64,000 nt of DNA from Streptomyces sp. GESEQ-35. Its GTDB lineage: Bacteria; Actinomycetota; Actinomycetes; Streptomycetales; Streptomycetaceae. Each line of letters starts with the position of its first letter. The stretch's first letter is position 1. The notes beneath the pieces were generated by a model. The model was not told where the DNA came from and made no database searches. It worked only from the letters and a program-made list of their open reading frames with translations. Below, piece after piece: positions 37,172-46,181 of this stretch. Both the position numbers and the translations under genes were made by a program. Location: the NCBI RefSeq assembly GCF_017948485.1, contig NZ_JAFFSX010000005.1, positions 1-64,000 of the forward strand. Reading direction: 5' to 3'.

Positions 37172-38184
37172 TCAGTCGGCGGGGGCCGTGCTCGCTCGCA
37201 CCACCAACTCGGTTCCCAGCTCCACCCGCGGCGAGTCCGGCCGCTCGTCGCGGGCCAGGCGCAGCACGGTACGGACGGCGAGCTTTCCCATGTCGGCGAG
37301 GGGCTGCCGCACGGTCGTGAGCGGCGGGGCCGACCAGCGGACTTCCGGAAGGTCGTCGAAACCGACCACGCTCATGGCCTCCGGCACCCTGAGGCCCCGC
37401 CGGCGCAGCGCCTCGATCGCGCCGAGTGCCATCCGGTCGCCGGCCGCGAAGACGGCGGTGGGCGGCTCGGGCAGGTCCAGCAGGGCGTTGCAGCCGGTGA
37501 ATCCGGACTCCGGGTGGAAGTCGCCGGGCACCACGAGGGTCTCGTCGAGCGTGAGGCCGGCGCTTTCCAGGGCCGTCCGGTAGCCGTCGAGGCGGGCCCG
37601 GGAACAGAGCAGCCGGGGTGGCCCGGCGATCAGGCCGATCCTGCGGTGGCCGAGGGCCGGCAGGTGCTCGGTCGCCGCCATGCCGCCGGACCAGTTGGCG
37701 GCGCCGATGGTGGGGGCGTCGAGGGCGGGCGAGCCGGCCGGGTCGACGACCACGAGCGGGACGCCGAGGATGCGCAGCTCCTCGTGCAGTACCGGCTCCA
37801 GGGCCGAGGTGACGAGGATGACGCCGTCGAAGGCGCGGGCCCGCAGGTTCCGCATCCACTCGCGGGCGTCGCTCGAGCGTCCGTGGATCGCCGACACCAC
37901 GGTGCCGACCCGGTCGTGTGGGCCACCTCCTCCACACCCCGGATGATCTCCACGGCCCAGGGGCTGTCGAGGTCGTTGAAGACCAGGTCGAGCAGGGCGG
38001 CGCGGGCGCGGGTCTGCGGCGACACGTCCGAGCGGCCGTTGACGACGCGGGACACGGTCGGTACCGAAACCCCGGCCCGCCGGGCGATCTCCGTGATCGT
38101 GACCTTGCTCCCGTCCTCCGGCGCCTGTTCGGCATCGGCCTCGCGTGCTGCCGATTCCCCACCTCCGTCGACCGGATCACGCAC
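37172..38184 (-). pseudogene. LacI-family regulator of the xylan locus, frameshifted
   Basis: The N-terminal part (from 38184) encodes a normal LacI helix-turn-helix (VTITEIARRAGVSVPTVSRV) and continues to RGVEEVAHTTG near 37920. There the frame shifts by one base; the rest (VSAIHGRSSDAREWMRNLRA, then DGVILVTSALEP to the stop at 37172) is a normal ligand domain in another frame. One extra G in the GGGTC stretch would restore it. In addition, after VSPQTRARA the hinge-helix segment of about 15-25 residues seems to be missing. The protein would be a repressor of the divergent-type xylan genes responding to xylo-oligosaccharides. A sequencing error could explain the frameshift but not the hinge loss. 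Confidence 0.8.
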
Positions 38185-38222
38185 GGGGAACTACGGGGAG
38201 TGACCACCGCCGGACATGCGTC

Positions 38223-38291
38223 GGGGCCGGTTCGCAGCGTGTGCCTGCGGCCGGCCCCTCGTATCTCCGGGCGGGTTGTCGGTCCGCCCGG
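38223..38291 (-). terminator. Two consecutive stem-loops after the DUF5999 gene
   Basis: GGGGCCGG (38223-38230) pairs with CCGGCCCC (38251-38258), and CCGGGCGG (38267-38274) pairs with CCGCCCGG (38284-38291). They lie directly after the DUF5999 stop on the minus strand and before the LacI start. Confidence 0.65.
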
Positions 38292-38297
38292 TACTGC

Positions 38298-38492
38298 TCA
38301 GGCGGCGGTCATCACCAGTGTGCGGTGCGGGGCGATGATCTGGCCGTCCGGCAGGAGCTCACCGGTGTCCTCGAACAGCAGAACGCCGTTGCACAGCAGG
38401 CTCCATCCCTGCTCCGGGTGGTGCGCCATGAGTCGGGCGGATTCCCGGTCGGCTGATTCGGCTTTCGGACATGGTGGCTGGTGCTGGCACAT
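38298..38492 (-). CDS. DUF5999 small protein
   Basis: A 64-aa protein beginning MCQHQPPCPKAESADRESAR, then HHPEQGWSLLCNGVLLFED-TGELLPDGQIIAPHR, the full DUF5999 pattern. The family is restricted to Streptomyces and relatives, and its role is unknown; the N-terminal C-x-H-x3-C could bind a metal. The ATG at 38492 matches the conserved start. The leader is long; five copies of a 10-bp motif lie about 280-390 bases upstream. Confidence 0.8.
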   Translation of the reverse strand: MCQHQPPCPKAESADRESARLMAHHPEQGWSLLCNGVLLFEDTGELLPDGQIIAPHRTLVMTAA

Positions 38493-38767
38493 GGATGGGA
38501 TCTTTCGCTCTGTCGTATCGAGTGAGTGGGTTGTCGTGTCTGTCCTGCGGCGTGAAGCCTCGTTCATGGCCGCCCCCGTTGTGATAAGTCGGTCGAACCC
38601 AGTGTTGCCCCACGGGCGTCAATCCGCAGGGATTTAGCTGCACCGCTTCTCACAGGTTGAGGACGCATCACCCGCGCGGACGGTTCATTCCAACTTCGCT
38701 GCCGCTTCGGGTGGTTCGGGGTGGTCGGATGGGGCTAGTCAGGATGGGTCGGCGACCCGTTTCGGCT

Positions 38768-38885
38768 CGTTCGAGCGCGGTATTGCTCGTGCGAGCGCGA
38801 TGGAACTCGGTGTGGGTTTTGAGGCACCCACGAGTGTTTCTGTAGCGCGCACGAGCGTATGGGTTTTCTGCGCCGCGTACGAGCC
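38768..38885. repeat. Cluster of five CGnnCGAGCG-like motifs
   Basis: CGTTCGAGCG (38768), CGTGCGAGCG (38788), CCCACGAGTG (38827), CGCACGAGCG (38848) and CGTACGAGCC (38876) lie in the 477-bp space between the DUF5999 gene and the next minus-strand gene. Spacings are 20, 39, 21 and 28 bp, mostly near multiples of 20. The rest of the interval holds no gene. It may be an operator cluster. Confidence 0.45.
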
Positions 38886-38969
38886 TTTCGGTGCTGTAAA
38901 CAGCGCCGTACCCCGCTACCCGGAATTCCGGCGGCGGGGTACGGGGGTGTTTTCGCGGGGCCCGGTCGG

Positions 38970-39554
38970 TCAGACGGGCTGGCCGAGCAGTGGGGCGGGC
39001 GTCACCCGGTGGGTGAGCATCGGCAGGAGTTCGGCGACCCGGTGCGGCCGGTGCGCCGCGATGCCGGGTGGCGCGGGCGCCAGCGGGACGAGCAGGTCGG
39101 TGGCGGCGGGGTGGCCGGTGGTGCCGTCCGAGGAGCAGTCGCCGTGCAGCCACAGCGTGAGCATGTACAGGCCCGGGAGGGACAGCAGGCGCGGCTGATA
39201 GGCCTGCGCCACCGACTCGGCCTGGCGCAGCGCGCGCTCCGTGGAGGCGATGTACGGGCCCTCGAAGAAGTGCGAGAAGGCCCAGCCGTCAGGGGTCAGC
39301 CTGGTCTCGGCCGCGGCCACCGCGCGGTCGCCGCAGCGGATCAGGAAACGCCACCCGGCCAGTCGCGTCGCGGACACGCCCTCGGAGGTGATGCGGTCGA
39401 GTACGTGCACGGGCAGTGGGAGTTCGGGGGTGGCGGTGCCCTGCGCGGTACGCAGGGAGGGAGTCCGGGCCTCGCGAACCGCGGTGGGGGAACCGAGTGC
39501 GGTGAGGACGGAGCGAAGGGCGGGCGCTGGAGCCGGGGGGACATGCAGCGGCAT
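38970..39554 (-). CDS. Conserved hypothetical protein
   Basis: A 194-aa soluble protein, not recognised as a named family. It has a Pro/Ala-rich N-terminus (1-45), a central alpha/beta part (VSATRLAGWRFLIRCGDRAV, then AAAETRLTPDGWAFSHFFEG and STERALRQAESV) and a short Pro-rich tail. No membrane span or signal peptide. GAGAGG lies 9 bases before ATG 39554. Codon usage and third-position GC are as in neighbouring genes, so it is very likely real. Confidence 0.65.
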   Translation of the reverse strand: MPLHVPPAPAPALRSVLTALGSPTAVREARTPSLRTAQGTATPELPLPVHVLDRITSEGVSATRLAGWRFLIRCGDRAVAAAETRLTPDGWAFSHFFEGPYIASTERALRQAESVAQAYQPRLLSLPGLYMLTLWLHGDCSSDGTTGHPAATDLLVPLAPAPPGIAAHRPHRVAELLPMLTHRVTPAPLLGQPV

Positions 39555-40113
39555 GGTGGGTCGCCTCTCATTCGACAGGCACGGTGGCGCGAGGGCGTGG
39601 CGGGGGCGGACGGCGCTGTCAGCTCGCAGGGTCAGAGAGGCGGGGGCCGGGTCTGGGGTGCGTGGTGTGAGTGATGCCCGCCGTCCGTCACCTGACGGCA
39701 GGAACCCAGAACCGTGGGCGCCAACCCTCTGCCTTGTTCGCGGAGTTTATACGACACGTGTTCAGACTGTGTTTCGTCTAGCCGTTTCGTGGGACTCCGG
39801 CAAGGGTCTATTCGGCCGGTGATAAGCGGGAATCCTCCCGATTCCGAACCGGTCGCCCACCGATGACCTCGGACAATGCCCAGGAAGGGGTCGGCCAATA
39901 CTCGTCGGTGTTTTTCACGAGTTGACAACGTGCCGGAAACTGCACGATGTGCCATGCCCGGTGAATGTGCCGCCGGTCACGTCAGTCAGCGTACCGCGCA
40001 CACGCTCCGGCCGTGACGTTATCGATCGCTTCGGCTGGGCATCATCCCACCTGACCCGGACACCGGCGGCCGGAACCGATCTTCGGTCCGCCCATGCGAG
40101 GAGGGACGCTCCG
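39555..40113. other. 559-bp intergenic region without a gene
   Basis: This divergent space between the hypothetical gene and the GCS2 ligase holds no convincing frame. Visible details are the palindrome ACACGTGT near 39755, a small hairpin GCCGTC/GACGGC at 39680-39699, and TTGACA at 39922-39927 without a matching -10. AT content is higher than around it at 39740-39930, as expected for promoters. Confidence 0.5.
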
Positions 40114-41631
40114 ATGGGGGAGAAGGTCGTGGCAGGCGGGTTCGACCTGTCCGATCGGCAGCGGTACCGCGACAAGCTCCGGCAGTGTCTGACGGGCCTG
40201 GAGCGGCTCCTGGCGGAGCAGCGGTTCGATCGCCCGAAGAACCTCATGGGGCTGGAGATCGAATTGAATCTCACCGGTGCCGACGGCATGCCGAGAATGC
40301 TGAATGCGCAAGTGCTGGAGCGGATCGCAAGCCGAGATTTCCAAACAGAACTCGCCATGTTCAATCTGGAAGTCAACATAGCCCCACACCGATTGGCGGG
40401 GCGGGTTTTCGACCGGCTGGCCGAGGAGTTGCGCACCTCGCTGGCATATGCTGACCGGAAAGCGGGTGAGGTGGACGCGGGAATCGTGATGATCGGCATT
40501 CTGCCGACGCTCGACCGGGACGACCTGGTCTCCACGAACCTCTCCGACGTCGATCGCTACACGCTCCTCAACGACCAGATAGTCGCCGCCCGGGGCGAGG
40601 ACTTCCTGCTCGACATCGCGGGCGTGGAGCACCTGCGCTGTAGCTCCAAGTCCATCGCGCCGGAAGCCGCCTGCACCTCCGTCCAGCTGCACCTCCAGGT
40701 GACGCCGGGCCGCTTCGCCGACGTGTGGAACGCCGCGCAGGCTGTCGCCGCCGCGCAGATCGCCGTCGGCGCCAACTCGCCCTTCCTGTTCGGCCGTGAG
40801 CTGTGGTGCGAGTCCCGGCCGCCGCTGTTCCAGCAGTCCACCGACACCCGCCCGCCCGAACTCCAGGCCCAGGGCGTACGCCCGCGCACCTGGTTCGGCG
40901 AGCGGTGGATCTCCTCGGCGTACGACCTCTTCGAGGAGAACCTGCGCTACTACCCGGCCCTGCTGCCCATCTGTGACGACGAGGACCCGATCGAGGTCCT
41001 CGACGCGGGCGGCACACCGAAACTCGCCGAACTCGTCCTGCACAACGGCACCGTGTACCGCTGGAACCGGCCCGTGTACGGCATCGCCGACGGCGTCCCG
41101 CATCTGCGCGTCGAGAACCGCGTCCTGCCCGCCGGGCCGACCGTCACGGACGTCCTCGCCAACGCCGCCTTCTTCTACGGCGTCGTCCGCGCCCTCGCCG
41201 AGGAGTCCCGGCCGGTGTGGTCCCGGCTGCCGTTCGAGGCGGCCGCCGCCAACTTCGACTCCGCGTGCCGGCACGGCATCGACGCCCGCCTGACCTGGCC
41301 CCGGCGCGGACGCTACGGCGGTACGACCGAGGTCGACGCGGTGAGTCTCGTACGCGACGAACTGCTGCCGCTCGCCGAAGCCGGTCTCGACGCGTGGGGC
41401 GTCGATCCGGCCGACCGGGACCTGTATCTGGGCGTGATCGACGAGCGCTGCCGACGCAGGGTCAACGGGGCGGCATGGCAGTCGGCGACCTTCCACCGGG
41501 CCCTTGAGGCGGGGCTGTCCCGGGATGCCGCGCTGGCGGCCACCACCAAGCGGTACCGCGAGCTCATGCATCACGGAGAGCCGGTGCACACCTGGCCGGT
41601 GGGGCTGCCGGAGACGGTGCCGCTGGGGTGA
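40114..41631 (+). CDS. Glutamate-cysteine ligase family (GCS2) protein
   Basis: A 505-aa cytoplasmic carboxylate-amine ligase. It has the GCS2 features NLMGLEIELNL (metal and substrate Glu residues, about 44-54), a long ATP-grasp-like core, and the HLRVENRVLPAGPTVTDVLANAAF segment. Actinomycetes use mycothiol rather than glutathione; members of this family make gamma-glutamyl-cysteine for ergothioneine (EgtA) or unknown gamma-glutamyl compounds. No egt genes are adjacent. GAGGAGGG at 40098-40105 lies 8 bases before ATG, which fixes the start although the frame opens earlier. Confidence 0.82.
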   Translation: MGEKVVAGGFDLSDRQRYRDKLRQCLTGLERLLAEQRFDRPKNLMGLEIELNLTGADGMPRMLNAQVLERIASRDFQTELAMFNLEVNIAPHRLAGRVFDRLAEELRTSLAYADRKAGEVDAGIVMIGILPTLDRDDLVSTNLSDVDRYTLLNDQIVAARGEDFLLDIAGVEHLRCSSKSIAPEAACTSVQLHLQVTPGRFADVWNAAQAVAAAQIAVGANSPFLFGRELWCESRPPLFQQSTDTRPPELQAQGVRPRTWFGERWISSAYDLFEENLRYYPALLPICDDEDPIEVLDAGGTPKLAELVLHNGTVYRWNRPVYGIADGVPHLRVENRVLPAGPTVTDVLANAAFFYGVVRALAEESRPVWSRLPFEAAAANFDSACRHGIDARLTWPRRGRYGGTTEVDAVSLVRDELLPLAEAGLDAWGVDPADRDLYLGVIDERCRRRVNGAAWQSATFHRALEAGLSRDAALAATTKRYRELMHHGEPVHTWPVGLPETVPLG

Positions 41632-41667
41632 GGGCGAAGGGATCCAGTCGGCCGGAGAAGCAGCTCT

Positions 41668-43452
41668 CTACTCCTCTCCTGTCTTACCCCCCTCCTGCGC
41701 GCCCGCCGCGACGATCGCCTGAAGGATCACCGAGTGGATCTGGGCCGGGTCACTGACCTCGTGGCCCGAGCCGCCCGTCGCCTTGGCGATCAGCTCGGCT
41801 TCCTCGAGGTCGGCATCCGGTCCGACGGCGATCATGATGAGGGGGACCGGGCGCTCGGGGTTGGTGAGCTGCTTCAGCTGATCGATGAGGTCGGCGCGGG
41901 AGATGCTGCCCGGGTCCTGGTTCACGCCGTCGGTGAGGATGACCAGCGCGTTGAACTTGCCCCTGCCGTAGGAGGACGTCGCCGCCCGGTACGCGGCGAG
42001 CGTCGTGTCGTACAGTCCGGTCGCTCCGTTCGGCACCGGCGCCAGCGCGCTGAACGCCGCCGACAGCCGGTCCCGCTGCGTGCCGTCGCCCGCGCGGTCG
42101 CCGAGCCGCTTGGTCGGCGTGAGGACGCGGTAGTCCTTGTCGCCGTCCAGCTTCGTGGAGAAGTCCCACAGCCCGATCTCGTCCTCGGGCGTGAAGGTGG
42201 CCAGGGCCTGCAACAACGACGCCTTGGTGACGTCCATGCGGGTCTGTCCGGTGTTCCCCACCGGTTCGGACATGGACGAGGAGGCGTCGACGACCGTGCT
42301 GATCCGGGCGCTCTGCACCGTGATCGTCCAGGTGCCGAGGGCCTCCTGGAGGGCGATCTCGTCGGCGGGCCGTGCGGCGGGCTGAGTGTACGGCTGCGGG
42401 CGACTGCCCCCTGCCTTGGTCACCAGCGCCTCCGATACGTCGTCGTCGGAGGTGCGGAAGCCGTAGTTCTCCAGCACCCGGCGCTGCTCCTGCTGCCGCA
42501 GATAGGTCGTGAACCGGATCGCGGCCCGGCTCTCGTCCGTGGACAGCCGGGTCTGGTCAACCAGGGTGTAGGGGTAGTCGAGCCGGGGCAAGCCGTCCTT
42601 CGGGTAGAACATGTCCAGGCTGCCCGCGCCCGCGGCCGAGGAGTTGTACGCGAACGCCGCCTGCTCGGTGAGGATCAGCGCCTGATTGCGCTTGGGGTTG
42701 CCCTGCTCGGTGCCCGAGGAGTCACGCGGCAGGGTGTCCAGGACCTGGGTGTCACTGTCGGAGGTGCGCTGCGACAGCGTCTTCATCAGGGCCGCCGCCT
42801 GTGTGTCCCCGCCCTTGATCTTCGCTGCGGCCGTGCCGAGCTGGGTGAGCGCGAGCAGCCCGGTCGCACTGCGTGCCGGGTCGGCGGCGCCGAGCCTGAC
42901 GCCGTCCTCCTGGAGGCTGGCACCCGCCAGTTCGATCCAGCTGTACGTCCGTTTCGGCCACCCCAGCGACTTCGCGACCGCCGGCACCATCGCCACCCCG
43001 ACCGGAGTGGACGCCACCGTGCCGACCGGAGTCACCTGGGTCGCACCGCCGTCCGCCGTGACCCGCTGCACCCACACGTCCGAGTCCGGCACCCATACCT
43101 GGATGTCGGCCTTCCCGCCCGTGGCGAGTTCGTCCGCAACCTTGTACGCGTCGCGCGCGGTCACCGAAACCGCGACGCACCGCCCGTCCGAGGTGACCTC
43201 GTCCTCGCGCGCCCGCTTCGCCGCTTCCCGCAGTGCGGGGGCCATGTCCGGGGCGGCGGCGAGCTTCAGCCGTACCGGGTCTTCCTGGCAGGAGGAGCCG
43301 AAGGAGAGCAGCCCGCTCTGGACGGCGACAGCGGTGCCCCCGGCAATGGCGAGTACCAGTGCCGTCGCGACGGCCACGGTGCGGCGGCGGGCGCGTGGAC
43401 GGGGGTCGCTGCGGCCCGCCCCATACTGATCGGGCAAGCTGTGACGTCCCAT
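41668..43452 (-). CDS. Membrane-anchored solute-binding and VWA domain protein
   Basis: A 594-aa protein. An Arg-rich N-terminus precedes one membrane span (about 24-45). Next comes a periplasmic-binding-type domain (about 55-360, LKLAAAPDMAPALREAA, ADIQVWVPDSD) and then a von Willebrand A domain with a MIDAS motif DASSSMSEP and TDGVN (about 395-585). Such chimeras are common in Streptomyces; they sit outside the membrane and are thought to bind ligands or other proteins, with no proven substrate. ATG 43452 has GGGAGGGG 10 bases upstream. Confidence 0.85.
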   Translation of the reverse strand: MGRHSLPDQYGAGRSDPRPRARRRTVAVATALVLAIAGGTAVAVQSGLLSFGSSCQEDPVRLKLAAAPDMAPALREAAKRAREDEVTSDGRCVAVSVTARDAYKVADELATGGKADIQVWVPDSDVWVQRVTADGGATQVTPVGTVASTPVGVAMVPAVAKSLGWPKRTYSWIELAGASLQEDGVRLGAADPARSATGLLALTQLGTAAAKIKGGDTQAAALMKTLSQRTSDSDTQVLDTLPRDSSGTEQGNPKRNQALILTEQAAFAYNSSAAGAGSLDMFYPKDGLPRLDYPYTLVDQTRLSTDESRAAIRFTTYLRQQEQRRVLENYGFRTSDDDVSEALVTKAGGSRPQPYTQPAARPADEIALQEALGTWTITVQSARISTVVDASSSMSEPVGNTGQTRMDVTKASLLQALATFTPEDEIGLWDFSTKLDGDKDYRVLTPTKRLGDRAGDGTQRDRLSAAFSALAPVPNGATGLYDTTLAAYRAATSSYGRGKFNALVILTDGVNQDPGSISRADLIDQLKQLTNPERPVPLIMIAVGPDADLEEAELIAKATGGSGHEVSDPAQIHSVILQAIVAAGAQEGGKTGEE

Positions 43453-43657
43453 GACGGTCGTGCCCCTCCCTGTCGACCCCGTGGCTGAATGCGGCCACAC
43501 GGCATGCAAAGGGGGAGGCACGCCCCGTACGGCGTCCGCCCCCCAACGGCCTGTCGCGCACGATCTTCGTAACTTCATTCGAGACCCTAGCGGCGTGGCG
43601 ATGGGGATGAGGCGGGATTACTCAACTGGAGGCATGTGTGCAGGCGGAGGCGGGCTA

Positions 43658-44437
43658 GTGGCCGATTCTTTTCCGCAGGAGCGGCCCTCGCGACGAATTC
43701 TCCGTTCCGAGACCTTGCTCGTTCTGGGGCTTTCGCTCGGTGCGAGCGGTGTGTCCGCACTGATCAGCTTTGTCGGATCGGTCACGAAACCGGGCGGCCT
43801 CAAGGACCAGGCGGCCACCCTCAACGCCTCGGCCGCACCGGGCCGTCCGTGGCTTGATCTGGCCTGGCAGCTCTTCGGTATCGCGTCGGCGCTCGTGCCC
43901 GTCCTGCTCGTTGCGCACTTCCTGCTGCGCGAGGGAGAGAGCCTGCGCACCCTCGGCTTCGACCGGACCAGGCCCTGGCCGGACCTCGGCCGCGGAGCGG
44001 CGATCGCGGCCGTGATCGGCAGCACCGGAATCGCTTTCTACCTGGGCGCCCGCGGGCTCGGCTTCAACCTCACGGTCGTGCCCGAGGCGCTGCCCGACGT
44101 CTGGTGGAAGTACCCGGTCCTGATCATGTCGGCCATGCAGAACGCGATCCTCGAAGAGGTCATCGTCGTCGGCTATCTGCTGCGCCGCCTCGGCCAGCTG
44201 GGCTGGACCCCCGGCACCGCGCTGCTGGCCAGTTCCGTACTGCGCGGCTCCTATCACCTCTACCAGGGCATCGGCGGCTTCCTCGGCAACATGGCGATGG
44301 GTGTGGTGTTCGTCTACCTCTACCGGCGCTGGGGCCGGGTGGGTCCCCTCGTAGTGGCGCATTCACTGCTCGACATAGGGGCGTTCGTCGGCTACGCGCT
44401 GCTGGCCGGGAAGGTGGACTGGCTGCCGACGGCGTGA
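43658..44437 (+). CDS. CPBP-family intramembrane metalloprotease-like protein
   Basis: A 259-aa protein with six to eight membrane segments. The CPBP/Abi motifs are LEEVIVVGYLLRR (EE pair), LRGSYHLYQG and VAHSLLDIG with the metal-binding His and Asp. The Arg usually found four positions after the EE pair (EExxxRG) is Val here. The family includes CAAX proteases and bacteriocin-immunity proteins. GTG 43658 was chosen because GGAGG at 43646-43650 is 7 bases upstream; several in-frame earlier starts exist. A terminator follows. Confidence 0.8.
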   Translation: MADSFPQERPSRRILRSETLLVLGLSLGASGVSALISFVGSVTKPGGLKDQAATLNASAAPGRPWLDLAWQLFGIASALVPVLLVAHFLLREGESLRTLGFDRTRPWPDLGRGAAIAAVIGSTGIAFYLGARGLGFNLTVVPEALPDVWWKYPVLIMSAMQNAILEEVIVVGYLLRRLGQLGWTPGTALLASSVLRGSYHLYQGIGGFLGNMAMGVVFVYLYRRWGRVGPLVVAHSLLDIGAFVGYALLAGKVDWLPTA

Positions 44438-44448
44438 GTGTCGATGCA

Positions 44449-44478
44449 GGGGCGTACGACAGGTTCGTACGCCCCTTT
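44449..44478 (+). terminator. Terminator after the CPBP gene
   Basis: An 11-bp perfect stem (44449-44459 with 44465-44475), a 5-base loop and TTT lie 11 bases after the CPBP stop, ahead of the convergent phzF-like gene. Confidence 0.8.
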
Positions 44479-44507
44479 CGTACGTCGCGTACGTCGATGG
44501 AGCGCCG

Positions 44508-45317
44508 CTACGTGAGCAGTTCACCGTCGATGACGGTGACCGCCCGTCCGGTGAGCAGCGTGCGGTCGCCGCGCAGTTCGGTGCGGACGCGGCCGGAGCG
44601 GGGTGAGGCCTGGAGGCCGGTGAGGTCCGGGCGGCCGAGGCGCTCGGACCAGAAGGGGGCCAGTGCCGTGTGGGCGCTGCCGGTGACCGGGTCCTCGTCG
44701 ATGCCGACGTTCGGGAAGAAGCAGCGGGAGACGTAGTCGTAGCCCCGCGTGGGGTCCTCGGCGCGGGCGGTGGCGATGATGCCGCGTGTGGAGTAGTCGG
44801 CGAGGGCCTTGTGGTCCGGCGTCAGGGCGTGGACGGTCTCCTCGTCGGCGAGCTCGACGACCAGGTCACCGACGTTCGGGCCGGTGTCGAAGGCGGCGCG
44901 CGGCTCGGCGCCCAGCGCGTCGGCGACCCCCTCCGGTATCCCAATCGCGGTGAGCGGTGCGGTCGGGAAGTCCAGGGTGATCGAGCCGTCCTCGCCCGGC
45001 GTCGCGACCAGCACCCCGCTCAGGGTGGCGAAACGCACCGGACCCCGGTGGGCGCCGGTGGTGTGCAGCACGTGGGCCGTGGCGAGCGTGGCGTGGCCGC
45101 ACAGGGCGACTTCGGTGACGGGCGTGAACCAGCGCAGCGCCCAGTCGGCCGGACCGCCCCCGGGCAGACGGTGGGCGAACGCCGTCTCGGCGTGATTGAC
45201 CTCCATGGCCACCTTCTGGAGCCAGGCGTCGTCCAGGAAGGCGTCCAGGAGCAGGACCCCGGCCGGGTTACCGGCGAACGGGCGGTCGGTGAAGGCGTCG
45301 ACGATTCGAATCCGCAT
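44508..45317 (-). CDS. PhzF-family isomerase
   Basis: A 269-aa protein of the diaminopimelate-epimerase fold. It has the PhzF opening RIRIVDAFTDRPFAGNPAGV, the catalytic Glu in VNHAETAFAH (about 45), VALCGHATLATAHVL and the C-terminal EDPVTGSAHTALAP. PhzF acts in phenazine synthesis; no phenazine genes are here, so its substrate is unknown, as for most members. No ribosome-binding site is present, but TAGCGT lies 7 bases before ATG 45317, suggesting a leaderless message. Confidence 0.88.
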   Translation of the reverse strand: MRIRIVDAFTDRPFAGNPAGVLLLDAFLDDAWLQKVAMEVNHAETAFAHRLPGGGPADWALRWFTPVTEVALCGHATLATAHVLHTTGAHRGPVRFATLSGVLVATPGEDGSITLDFPTAPLTAIGIPEGVADALGAEPRAAFDTGPNVGDLVVELADEETVHALTPDHKALADYSTRGIIATARAEDPTRGYDYVSRCFFPNVGIDEDPVTGSAHTALAPFWSERLGRPDLTGLQASPRSGRVRTELRGDRTLLTGRAVTVIDGELLT

Positions 45318-45428
45318 GCCGCAGACGCTAGGCGCGGCGCGCAGCGGCAGGCCAAGGCCAATTACCGGGGGCTGGACCGATTTCGGTACCGGACGTCCTT
45401 CGGGTGGGGCTTGCCTGCCGAACTATTC

Positions 45429-45438
45429 CGATATATCG
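45429..45438. promoter_or_regulatory. CGATATATCG palindrome, probable PadR operator
   Basis: A 10-bp AT-rich palindrome 44 bases before the PadR start. PadR-family repressors commonly bind such ATAT-containing palindromes at their own promoters. Confidence 0.55.
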
Positions 45439-45481
45439 TTGAGGCATCGCGACTGATCAACGACTGAATGGAGTGATTGCG

Positions 45482-46099
45482 ATGCGTTCCCATGGATTCG
45501 AGCGTGGACACGGTGAACACGGCCAGCGCGGCCGTGGTGGTTTCGAGGGCCTGCGTGGCGCCTTCGGTCCCTTCGGGCCGGGCGGCCCCGGCTTCGGTGG
45601 ACCGGGCTTCGGCGGACCTGGGCCCTGGGGGCCCCGAGGGCGCGGCGGACCGCGGGGGAGGGCGCGGCGCGGCGATGTACGCGCGTCGATCCTCGCCCTG
45701 CTGAAGGACCGGCCCATGCACGGTTACGAGATGATCCAGGAGATCGCCGAGCGCAGCGGCGGGGCGTGGAAGCCCAGCCCCGGCTCGGTGTACCCGACCC
45801 TCCAACTGCTGGAGGACGAGGGCCTCATCACGAGTGAGTCCGAGGGCGGCAAGAAGCTGTTCTCGCTCACCGAGCCCGGCCGCACCGCGGCGGAGGAGGG
45901 CCCCGAGGCGCCCTGGGAGGAGGCCTCCCGTGGCGTCGACTGGGAGGCCCTCGGTGAGATCCGCCAGGCCGGCTTCGGTCTGATGGAGGCCTTCGGCCAG
46001 GTCTGGAAGACCGGCAGCAAGGAGCAGCGGGAGAAGGCGCTGGCCGTCATCAACGAGTCCCGCAAGAAGCTGTACCTGATCCTCGCCGACGAGGACTGA
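45482..46099 (+). CDS. PadR-family regulator with Gly/Pro-rich N-terminal tail
   Basis: A 205-aa regulator. Residues 5-62 are low complexity (Gly, Phe, Pro, Arg; repeated GGPGFGGPGFGG), probably disordered. The PadR winged helix covers about 63-140 (DVRASILALLKDRPMHGYEM, then SPGSVYPTLQLLEDEGLI), followed by a C-terminal dimerisation helix. GGAGT lies 7 bases before ATG 45482. The palindrome upstream suggests autoregulation. No target gene is adjacent in the same direction. Confidence 0.88.
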   Translation: MRSHGFERGHGEHGQRGRGGFEGLRGAFGPFGPGGPGFGGPGFGGPGPWGPRGRGGPRGRARRGDVRASILALLKDRPMHGYEMIQEIAERSGGAWKPSPGSVYPTLQLLEDEGLITSESEGGKKLFSLTEPGRTAAEEGPEAPWEEASRGVDWEALGEIRQAGFGLMEAFGQVWKTGSKEQREKALAVINESRKKLYLILADED

Positions 46100-46131
46100 C
46101 GGTACGTGTGACGGCCTCCCCGCCGTAGATC

Positions 46132-46167
46132 AAGGCGCCCCCGCGGAAGTCTCCGCGGGGGCGCCTT
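46132..46167. terminator. Bidirectional terminator between the PadR and SRPBCC genes
   Basis: A perfect 16-bp stem (46132-46147 with 46152-46167) with a 4-base loop lies between two convergent genes; AA and TT at the ends give short tracts on both strands. Confidence 0.88.
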
Positions 46168-46181
46168 CGCGTGTCCGGGTG

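Noticed and set aside
39922..39950. Sigma-70 promoter starting with TTGACA before the GCS2 gene
   Set aside because: No acceptable -10 hexamer at 16-19 bp distance, so the match is probably chance.
44508..45317. Phenazine biosynthesis cluster
   Set aside because: Only a PhzF-fold protein is present; no other phenazine genes are nearby and PhzF homologues are widespread.
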